From positions 1 to 20,539 of the forward strand of contig PUMX01000423.1 in the NCBI GenBank assembly GCA_003552485.1: a DNA stretch of 20,539 bases, written 5' to 3'. The translations under genes and the position numbers were made by a program. Shown in pieces: positions 14,136 to 20,375 of this stretch. Below the pieces are notes generated by a model, which searched no databases, was not told the DNA's origin, and saw only the letters and a program-made list of their open reading frames with translations. This DNA is from Candidatus Hydrogenedentota bacterium (GTDB taxonomy: Bacteria > Hydrogenedentota > Hydrogenedentia > Hydrogenedentales > SLHB01). Position 1 is the first letter of the stretch, and each line of letters opens with the position of its first letter.

Positions 14136-16050
14136 GGTCTCCCTCCCTCGTATCTTGGCCGTGCTGCTCGCCGGGAAAAATCCCTGGCGAACGCACCATG
14201 AGATTCTCAAACATTTCAATAACCTCGCGGGTTGTGACGCCATCGGCCAGCGCGGAGATGTAGCGATGCTTCGGGTTATCCGGTTCCTCCCGCCATTCAT
14301 GCGTGCCATTGGGGAAGATGTGATTGTGCCCTTCCGTGACAAGCTCCCAGTAGCGAGCATCCGCTCCTCTTACGGCGACAAGCACCGCAATCTGATCGGC
14401 GCTGTGGCGGTCCTCGGACTCACCCTCGAAATATAGCTCATAGGCGCGCCTGACGGGATTGTCCTCCGGCGTCTCGTGAAGGCATTCGCCGGTCGCCAGC
14501 GACCAGGCGAAATCGCCGCCGCCGGTAAATGTGATTTGCGTGGGCCAGCGATTGACCGCTTCGACCGTCGCTTTCGGGTCCGGTTTGAAGTTGCCCCACA
14601 CCCCCGGATCTAGATCGGCTGGGTAGCGGCTGCCCATGCAAACCCATTCGCGCACCTTCGCTGCCACCAACTCCTCGCCCGAAAGAGGAGAATGCTCACA
14701 CGCCTCAGAGTCGAGCAAATGACGCATGTTTGTTATGTACCCGACCGTCACGATTACGACGCTGTTGTCGGGCTGCTCAGCGAGCACCCGCCGGTAGACC
14801 TCGACAGCGTCGGGCGCCTGGGTGTTGGACCAAAGCGGCGGATCGAACTCTTCGGTGATCTCGCGGGCGAAGCGGGAGCCACGGCGCGGGTCGGCGCCCT
14901 CGCCCAGTAAAGGACTTCCGATGGGCAACTCGACGCGCTCATACCACGCGTTGATCGCCTGGGTAGCGCCAACAGACCATGGGTATTTCGTCGAAACCAC
15001 AGTCGCCAGTATTTCGGCCTCCCCTCTATCCGCCAGTGCATGCAACATCGCCAAGGCCGCCGCGTCATCGCAATCGGTGTCCATGTCGGTGTCAAAAATA
15101 ATTCGTACGGCGTCGCCTATCATAAAATCGATAGGCGATCCTTGCGGCGCCCGCTGACCGGCTTGGGGGCGCTGCCGCAATATGCGGCCGTCGGGGTCTA
15201 CTTCGGCCACCTCACCTATGGTGAATCGCTCTGTCTCGATGACGGATAGAGCTTCTTCCCGCGACAACCCTTGAAGGTTGGGGGTCTTGATCCCCCAAAA
15301 CGGCTCATCAATGGTGACCCAGGCGCCGCCAACGATCTCGCCATGGTTGCCGGCGCCGGAACTGTCCACAGCGGTTTGTCCAGAACCTTCGTCGAGTTTC
15401 CAATGCACGACCAAACCATCGGTTACTTCACCTGATCTTTCCAAAATACCCGTGATTTGGCCAGTCGACAGCACACGGTTGTAGAGACGGATATCGCTCA
15501 TATATCCATCGTGAAATCTCCGCGCACTTCCGGGCTCCTCTTTGTTGGCTCCGATCACAAAGGGAAACTCGTTGCTATTTAGTCTTCCGTCCAGATCGGC
15601 GTCCTGCAGAATCGCCCGTCCGTTTACATAAAGCTTCGCCTCGCCTTCTAAGCTACTGAATGTAAATGCGAGGTGAACCCATTCGAAAAAGGGCGCTTCC
15701 CAGTAGGGCGCGGTATATCCTTGAAACTCGGCATCGAGTCCCCGTAACGCCAAATGCAGATCATTTCCGGCGGAGTGACGCCGGAGCATCCAGCTATTAT
15801 CCCCCTTACCCGCAAACTGATGCCACCTAGCGCTCCACGATCGCGTATAGACCCAAGCAGTGAAGGTCAACTCTTCAGTCAAATCGATACTTTCATTATG
15901 AGCGAGTTGAACGAAGTCGCCATCGCCTCGGAATTCCAGCGCATAATGGCCATCGGCGTAACTGTCGTCCGGCGCAAGCAACGCCAGTGGGATCAGCAGC
16001 CCGCCAAGTACAAGTCTGAGCGCGGCTCGAAGTCTGTATTTCCTGCCCAT
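14113..16050 (-). CDS. Secreted LamG-PASTA-nucleoside hydrolase-like protein (array member 2)
   Basis: A 645-residue paralog with the same domain order as its downstream neighbour. Residues 1 to about 32 are a signal peptide ending near SYA. LamG covers about 35-245 (FVQLAHNESIDLTEELTFTA, KLYVNGRAI, DGYMSDIRLYNRVLS), PASTA about 255-312 (NLQGLSREEALSVI, QRPQAGQRAP), and the hydrolase fold about 316-625, with DTDMDTDCDD at 320-329, TVGYITNMRHLL and RHSADQIAVLVA. Its hydrolase half is clearly more divergent from members 1 and 3 than those two are from each other, although its LamG/PASTA half is close to member 3. The C-terminal tail is a unique polar extension ending inside the next gene. ATG 16050 follows AAGGAGGG at 7 bases. 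Confidence 0.85.
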   Translation of the reverse strand: MGRKYRLRAALRLVLGGLLIPLALLAPDDSYADGHYALEFRGDGDFVQLAHNESIDLTEELTFTAWVYTRSWSARWHQFAGKGDNSWMLRRHSAGNDLHLALRGLDAEFQGYTAPYWEAPFFEWVHLAFTFSSLEGEAKLYVNGRAILQDADLDGRLNSNEFPFVIGANKEEPGSARRFHDGYMSDIRLYNRVLSTGQITGILERSGEVTDGLVVHWKLDEGSGQTAVDSSGAGNHGEIVGGAWVTIDEPFWGIKTPNLQGLSREEALSVIETERFTIGEVAEVDPDGRILRQRPQAGQRAPQGSPIDFMIGDAVRIIFDTDMDTDCDDAAALAMLHALADRGEAEILATVVSTKYPWSVGATQAINAWYERVELPIGSPLLGEGADPRRGSRFAREITEEFDPPLWSNTQAPDAVEVYRRVLAEQPDNSVVIVTVGYITNMRHLLDSEACEHSPLSGEELVAAKVREWVCMGSRYPADLDPGVWGNFKPDPKATVEAVNRWPTQITFTGGGDFAWSLATGECLHETPEDNPVRRAYELYFEGESEDRHSADQIAVLVAVRGADARYWELVTEGHNHIFPNGTHEWREEPDNPKHRYISALADGVTTREVIEMFENLMVRSPGIFPGEQHGQDTREGDHGVLSRD

Positions 16051-16158
16051 AGCTATTCCCTCCTTTTAAGCAAGCCAGTCACATCAAGGCATGCCCCTTC
16101 GCGGCGCACACATGCGGCTACCGTGCTTCAGTTTGAGCAGCATGACCTGGATTGGCGC

Positions 16159-16181
16159 CGAGCAGTCGTTTTCGCTGCTCG
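16159..16181. other. Spacer hairpin between array members 1 and 2
   Basis: CGAGCAG (16159-16165) pairs with CTGCTCG (16175-16181) around TCGTTTTCG. It lies in the 146-base gap between two co-directional genes and has no T-run. The 12-base piece CGCTGCTCGAAC (16173-16184) recurs after array member 3 (12209-12220), so the duplicated unit included some 3' flank. Confidence 0.4.
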
Positions 16182-16196
16182 AACACTGACACGGAA

Positions 16197-17936
16197 CTAT
16201 TCTGATGGCGTGTGCATCATCAGCACATCGATCTCCGCGGCGATTTCCTCGGGATCGTGGTGTTCGAGTTTGTGGCGGTGAGTTCCTGCGGGATCGTCTT
16301 CCCATGTATTGCTGCCGTCTTCGCGATCGATGACGATACGCCCCGGCGCCGACAATTCCCAGTAGTCCGCGGCCGTTCCGTCGTCGAGAGCGCGCGCGGC
16401 GTAGAGCAGGGCCGCCTGATCCCAGCTACGATGCGGCTGCAGATTGTTGAACAATTGGTAGGAGCGGCGCACGGGGCTATCCTCGGGCAATTCGACCAAG
16501 CGGCCGCCGGTGTAAATGTCCCGGCCGATTTCCCAGCCGCTGAAGATGATTTCCGTGGGCCAATTGTCAATGGCCTCAACGGACGCCTGGGCGTCCCAGA
16601 GCAGATTGGCCTCGCGGCCCTCCGGAAACCGGCCGCCCATGCAGATCCAGATACGGAATTTTTGTTCAGCCAATTCGCGGCCGTCGAGATCGCTGTGTTC
16701 GCACGGCCCACTGGCAAGCAAATCGCGCACGTTGGTCTTGTAGCCGATGGTCACCAAAACCACGCTGTCATCCGGTTGCCCAGCTAGTATTTCGCGATAC
16801 AAGGCGACAGCATCCGGGGCGTCATCGGCGCTCTCCAAGCGGCCCGGGAATTCCTCCGCCACCTGTTGCGCGTAGCGCGAGTCGCGGTCCACGCCATCGC
16901 CCTTAAGCTGGCCAAGCGGCAAGTTTGGCCGGCCGAAGTAGTAGTTAACCCGGTCCGCAGTCAATGTCGCGTAGGGGTTTTTCGCGCCAACCATGACGCC
17001 GAGCAGTTCAATCTCGCCGCGATCCGCCAGCGCGTGCGCCATGGCCAACGCGCCGACGTCGTCCACGTCAGATTCCATATCGGTATCGAGAATGATCGGC
17101 AGCGGCTCGCGCCCGGCGTCGCTGGCGAAACTCGCCGCCACGCTGGTATCGCCCATTACATTGGACAGCGCATACTCATTGTCGGCCACGTGCTCGATGC
17201 GCCCTTTTGTCGCCGTCACCTCGCGAACGTTAAAGCCGTCATGGGGTTCTACGGTAACCGTTGCGTTCTCGTCGGGCGCGATAGTTTCCGGCCCCGAAGC
17301 CTCTCCGCCCACCAGCGGATCAGCGCTGTACGTAATGGTGTAACGGGGAGTCGTCCAAAACTGCACATCGTCCACCAGCAGCGTGTTGTCGCCGCCAGGA
17401 TTCTCAAACTCGAACGTAAGCTCATCCCCCCACTCGGAATCGTATTCGCCGTCGACTCGGATGCTATGGAATTCCCCCGATTGCGTAGTCACAAACCCGC
17501 TCCACAGCGTCTTCGAACCAAGCAATATCGTGAGATCCATGCCGTCATCGCCCTCGCGGCAGTTCACTCGGCACCGGAAGTAAAAGCGCTCTCCGTCATT
17601 AAGCCCGCTGAGCCGTTGTGAGAGGTAGCCATCGTGTTGACGGCCATACACTTGGCCACCTTGGGGTATGGGTCCCAATGCCGACGTATAGAACGGCCCG
17701 TCTTCGTCGTTAAGCAAGTGTCCGTGCCCGCTGGAAAGCGTCCACCCTGTTATGCGACCGGTATAACCCGGCCCCTCGGGCACAGGGTCCTCTGCAAATT
17801 CGCCGTTGACGATTACGTTCACGTAATCTTCGGGCGGCTCACCAAACGCGGCAGGAGCGATGGCGGCAAAAACCACTAAGCATATGAGGCTTAAGAGTGT
17901 ATCCATCACGTATCGGCAACTGCGTTTCACTTTCAT
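16197..17936 (-). CDS. Secreted nucleoside hydrolase-like protein with jelly-roll and beta-repeat modules (array member 1)
   Basis: A 579-residue protein, first gene of the minus-strand array. Residues 1-32 are a signal peptide. Residues 40-195 resemble a galactose-binding-like/CBM jelly roll (VNGEFAEDPVPEGPGY, GYLSQRLSGLNDGERFYF, NTLLVDDVQFW). Residues 198-272 look like a Listeria-Bacteroides or bacterial-repeat type beta module (YTITYSADPLVGGEASG, ATVTVEPHDGFNVREV). The hydrolase fold occupies about 278-579 with calcium motif DTDMESDVDD (284-293), TIGYKTNVRDLL and RSWDQAALLYA. The hydrolase half is nearly identical to that of array member 3, down to the C-terminal VLMMHTPSE, while the N-terminal modules are unrelated. 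GAAGGAGG lies about 10 bases before ATG 17936. A secreted glycan- or nucleoside-related role is inferred. Confidence 0.84.
   Translation of the reverse strand: MKVKRSCRYVMDTLLSLICLVVFAAIAPAAFGEPPEDYVNVIVNGEFAEDPVPEGPGYTGRITGWTLSSGHGHLLNDEDGPFYTSALGPIPQGGQVYGRQHDGYLSQRLSGLNDGERFYFRCRVNCREGDDGMDLTILLGSKTLWSGFVTTQSGEFHSIRVDGEYDSEWGDELTFEFENPGGDNTLLVDDVQFWTTPRYTITYSADPLVGGEASGPETIAPDENATVTVEPHDGFNVREVTATKGRIEHVADNEYALSNVMGDTSVAASFASDAGREPLPIILDTDMESDVDDVGALAMAHALADRGEIELLGVMVGAKNPYATLTADRVNYYFGRPNLPLGQLKGDGVDRDSRYAQQVAEEFPGRLESADDAPDAVALYREILAGQPDDSVVLVTIGYKTNVRDLLASGPCEHSDLDGRELAEQKFRIWICMGGRFPEGREANLLWDAQASVEAIDNWPTEIIFSGWEIGRDIYTGGRLVELPEDSPVRRSYQLFNNLQPHRSWDQAALLYAARALDDGTAADYWELSAPGRIVIDREDGSNTWEDDPAGTHRHKLEHHDPEEIAAEIDVLMMHTPSE
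16669..16766. repeat. 98-nt perfect direct repeat, copy 1
   Basis: Every base from 16669 to 16766 equals 12706-12803, inside the hydrolase domains of array members 1 and 3. Similarity of about 97% continues for roughly 320 bases around it and falls off on both sides. This includes silent sites, which points to recent duplication or gene conversion. Confidence 0.85.
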
Positions 17937-18247
17937 GGTGGCTTTTCCTCCTTCTCGTAGACCTCACTTTCGGCGCTCGCGCGCGGATGGCGACGATCGA
18001 CCTTACACGACCGCGACAAGCGAGGCAACGGAATAACTCTTTCGGCGGGTCACGAACTTGGTGGTCTGCGGCGCAGATGTTGCTCCGCGTCGAGGATAAT
18101 GAGATGATGGGGGCCCTCCCCAATTGGGCGCTTCAACATGCAGACGGGGACGCCTTTACCATCGACTTCAATTGATCCGACAACTTCATGGCGTTGCTCT
18201 ACGATGAGGCCAAAACGAACGGCGCGATACTGTAATCAGTCCAATAT
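17937..18247. other. Spacer with possible decayed coding sequence
   Basis: This gap separates the nucleoside-hydrolase array from the fmt-like gene. It should carry the promoter of the array, but I find no convincing -35/-10 pair. On the plus strand about 18050-18235 shows coding-like codon use interrupted by a TGA: RTWWSAAQMLLRVEDNEM before it and SDNFMALLYDEAKTNGAIL after it. There is no recognisable family, so no gene is called. Confidence 0.35.
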
Positions 18248-19195
18248 TCACTCCAACACTTCCCCTACCTCCGGCCGGCCAAAGAATGATGGCCAGCGGG
18301 AAGGCATCGGGAAGAGCGTGTACGCGTTGACTATGTGCAGTGTGCCGCGGCCTGTGGCAATAGATACTCTCGGCCGGTTGACCAGCACGGTTCCGGGCGG
18401 CGCGTCAACGGGACTGTCATCGTAGGTGGCGCGCAAAACTGAAACCACGTGGCCGCGAAACAGAAATTTCGCGCGCATGAGCGGATACAGCGCGCGCACC
18501 TTGCGGTGAAGCTGTTCCGCGGGCTCGATCCAGTCCAGAAACGTATCCTCAGGCTTGGGCAGCTTCTCGTAGGTCGCGCCTTCAGTGGGCTGCGGTTCGC
18601 CCGCCAAGCGGCCCTCTGTTTCAATGCGATCCAGCAGGGCCACGATGTGATCGCCCGCCAGTGCCGCCGCACGCTTATACAACGCGCCCGCCGTATCATC
18701 TTCTCGAATGGGCAGCCGGTGTTGTTCTAGGATCGCGCCGGTGTCGATGCCCTCGTCCATGACATGAAAGGTGACCCCGGTTTCCTCATCTCCGGCGAGG
18801 ATAGCCGCCGTAAATGGATTCGGTCCCCGGTGACGGGGCAACAGCGAGGAATGGGTATTCACACAACCAATGCTGGGTAGATTCAAGATGGGCGGCTTAA
18901 GGATGATGCTGAACCCGCCCACGAGAAGCAACTCGGGAGCGCATTCCCTCAGCGGCGCGAGTTCGTCCGGCGTCATCTTGTCGATCCAGACAATAGGAAT
19001 CCCCCGCCGCCGCGCTTGCCCCGTCACGCTGAGGGTTCCTCCGAAAATGCGGCCCATGAACGGATGCAGCCAGCGCTGAAACCCTTGCGTCGCGCGTCCG
19101 TTCTGCACCAGCGCAACCAACTCGTGGCCGCTTTGGAGGATCGGCTGCATGAGCGACGCCGCGAGCACGCCAGACCCCGCAAGGGCTACGCGCAT
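18248..19195 (-). CDS. Fmt-like formyltransferase (methionyl-tRNA formyltransferase family)
   Basis: A 315-residue protein, the usual length of Fmt. The N-terminal formyl-transferase domain has the catalytic set Asn113, His115 and Asp151 in NTHSSLLPRHRGPNPF and GVTFHVMDEGIDTGAIL. A C-terminal Fmt-like barrel follows (about 210-315; FLDWIEPAEQLHRKVRALYP). This enzyme class moves a formyl group from 10-formyl-tetrahydrofolate to Met-tRNA or to amino sugars. The N-terminal loop after VALV (QNGRATQGFQRW) lacks the usual TQPDRPxGRG segment of Fmt, so it may be a divergent Fmt or a paralog with another acceptor. The C-terminal domain and the neighbouring dtd favour a tRNA substrate. Start ATG 19195 follows GGAGAGG at 6 bases; the in-frame TTG ten codons earlier is less likely. 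Confidence 0.8.
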   Translation of the reverse strand: MRVALAGSGVLAASLMQPILQSGHELVALVQNGRATQGFQRWLHPFMGRIFGGTLSVTGQARRRGIPIVWIDKMTPDELAPLRECAPELLLVGGFSIILKPPILNLPSIGCVNTHSSLLPRHRGPNPFTAAILAGDEETGVTFHVMDEGIDTGAILEQHRLPIREDDTAGALYKRAAALAGDHIVALLDRIETEGRLAGEPQPTEGATYEKLPKPEDTFLDWIEPAEQLHRKVRALYPLMRAKFLFRGHVVSVLRATYDDSPVDAPPGTVLVNRPRVSIATGRGTLHIVNAYTLFPMPSRWPSFFGRPEVGEVLE

Positions 19196-19235
19196 AAGCC
19201 GCCTCTCCCCCACTGCCCCCGACAAGTCACGTTCA

Positions 19236-19685
19236 TCAAAAGACCTTCTTTGTGTCGATAAGTATAGTCACGGGGCCGTCATTCACGAGATGCACCTGCA
19301 TCTGCGCGCCGAATTCGCCGGTCTCGACGGGGATGCCGCGCTCGCGCAGATGCTCAACGACTTTCTCGTACAAGGGCGTGGCCTGTTCGGGCCGGGCCGC
19401 CTTGATAAACGACGGTCGTCTCCCGCGCCGGCAATCGCCGAGCAGTGTGAACTGGGATATGGCGAGCACGCTTCCGCCTACGTCCTCGATGGACCGGTTG
19501 AATTTGCCGTCGTCGTCCATGAAACAGCGCAATCCCGCGATCCGCTCGGCCATGACGCGCGCGTCTTCGTCTTCATCCTCAACACTCACACCCAATAGCA
19601 CCATCAGCCCCTGCCCAATGCGGCCCAACTCCTGACCCTCGACAGTGACCGACGATTCCGTCACCCGTTGCACAACAGCTCGCAA
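19236..19685 (-). CDS. dtd: D-aminoacyl-tRNA deacylase
   Basis: A 149-residue cytosolic proofreading enzyme that removes D-amino acids (and Gly from tRNA-Ala) by attack of the tRNA 2'-OH. Diagnostic motifs are RAVVQRVTESSVTV at the start, the active-site strand ISQFTLLGD with RRGRRPSF, and the cross-subunit Gly-Pro motif NDGPVTILIDT near the end. The start is TTG 19685: it is followed directly by the conserved RAVVQRV, and AAGGAGG (19694-19700) lies 8 bases upstream. The frame is open for 59 more codons, but that extension has no family similarity. The fmt-like gene follows 40 bases downstream on the same strand, forming a small translation-quality operon. Confidence 0.94.
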   Translation of the reverse strand: MRAVVQRVTESSVTVEGQELGRIGQGLMVLLGVSVEDEDEDARVMAERIAGLRCFMDDDGKFNRSIEDVGGSVLAISQFTLLGDCRRGRRPSFIKAARPEQATPLYEKVVEHLRERGIPVETGEFGAQMQVHLVNDGPVTILIDTKKVF

Positions 19686-19737
19686 TGGCGTGTCCTCCTT
19701 CCGCACCTGAAACCGCCAACAAGAGATCTTGCGCCGG

Positions 19738-19767
19738 AGCATAGCAAGGTCGCGCACGGGCAAGCAA
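19738..19767 (-). promoter_or_regulatory. Candidate promoter of the dtd-fmt-like pair
   Basis: On the minus strand TTGCTT (19762-19767) and an extended -10 TGCTATGCT (box TATGCT at 19738-19743) are 18 bases apart. Transcription would start near 19731, about 46 bases before the TTG start of dtd. Confidence 0.4.
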
Positions 19768-19981
19768 AACCCGACCGGAGCCGTCGCCAGACCGGCGCGG
19801 GGATGTCTGGTCTTTTCAGTTGCGTCCGCGCTGTAGAGCCCACGCCGGTACTCTTTAAACATATGGCCGCCAAACGGCTGTTCCGCTCCGGGAAGTAACG
19901 AGCCGCATGGGAGGTGTCATACAAGGAGATTTACAGGAGCGTTCTTTGCCTTATGTTTGGATTTGTATCCAACGATTGGGG

Positions 19982-20021
19982 ATTCCTTGCTCGCACTGCT
20001 AAAGAGAGTGCGCGCAGGAAT
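19982..20021. other. Long imperfect inverted repeat
   Basis: Bases 19982-19997 can pair with 20007-20021 in 14-15 pairs with one bulge and one mismatch, closed by a GCTAAAGAG loop. No T-run follows on either strand. It may be a regulatory hairpin or a protein-binding site upstream of infC. Confidence 0.5.
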
Positions 20022-20025
20022 GAAT

Positions 20026-20044
20026 GCTCAACCTTGAGTTGAGC
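20026..20044. other. Seven-pair perfect stem-loop upstream of infC
   Basis: GCTCAAC (20026-20032) pairs with GTTGAGC (20038-20044) around CTTGA. It lies 60 bases upstream of the infC -35 box and would suit an operator-like site. No function can be assigned. Confidence 0.4.
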
Positions 20045-20103
20045 AAGCGCACCCACTCGAAAACCGCAGCGCCGCAGCGCGGATTAGCTGGGAATTTGGA
20101 ATT

Positions 20104-20132
20104 TTGACACGGGACTTGTTGTGTGCTAATCT
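20104..20132 (+). promoter_or_regulatory. Strong promoter of the infC operon
   Basis: Consensus TTGACA (20104-20109) and TAATCT (20127-20132) are separated by exactly 17 bases, and TG at 20124-20125 makes an extended -10. Transcription should begin near 20139, leaving a leader of about 235 bases before the infC start. Confidence 0.75.
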
Positions 20133-20138
20133 ACATTC

Positions 20139-20361
20139 ACTGTGTTGTAACCCAAGTAGAGGCGCCAGCTTCTCACCTTGCGGCGGCCCAACGGCCCGCC
20201 GAGCAGGGTCAATGTAGATTCGCTTGCTTTGCATGGTTTTTTGTTTTGCGGCGATTGCAGCGTGGCGCCTCCTGCAATCGCCGCTTTTTTCGTTCATTGC
20301 GGGTTCTAGGGCTGTGATACCAACGCCCGCGCTTGGCAACGGCTGGGCGTCCGCAAACCAC
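20139..20361 (+). ncRNA. infC leader RNA, candidate ribosomal-protein autoregulatory element
   Basis: The long leader contains a strong terminator (20248-20290) upstream of infC. The terminator loop holds TGGCGCCTC (20263-20271), perfectly complementary to GAGGCGCCA (20159-20167) near the leader 5' end, nine pairs. That allows either a pseudoknot or an alternative fold that opens the terminator. In other bacteria infC-rpmI-rplT is controlled by L20 binding to such a leader; that this leader belongs to the L20 class is inference. Confidence 0.55.
20248..20290 (+). terminator. Attenuator-type intrinsic terminator upstream of infC
   Basis: GCGGCGATTGCAG (20248-20260) pairs perfectly over 13 bases with CTGCAATCGCCGC (20272-20284), followed by T6 (20285-20290). 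It is the strongest intrinsic terminator in the window. As it lies between the promoter at 20104 and the infC start, it must act as an attenuator unless another promoter exists downstream. Confidence 0.85.
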
Positions 20362-20375
20362 AGGAGGGTACACCT

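Larger units (their letters stand above)
19768..20103. other. Intergenic region between divergent dtd and infC
   Basis: I see no supported gene. It contains two stem-loops, at 19982-20021 and 20026-20044, and a small palindromic TTGGATTTGTATCCAA near 19957-19972. Open frames in this region are short and lack ribosome sites. Confidence 0.45.

Noticed and set aside
14136..14360. 75-codon N-terminal extension of array member 3
   Set aside because: It is a shadow of the 3' end of array member 2; the signal peptide and ribosome site place the start at 14135.
16866..17621. 251-codon plus-strand frame within array member 1
   Set aside because: Antisense to the hydrolase and jelly-roll domains, which have paralogs on the minus strand with the same frame; no ribosome site.
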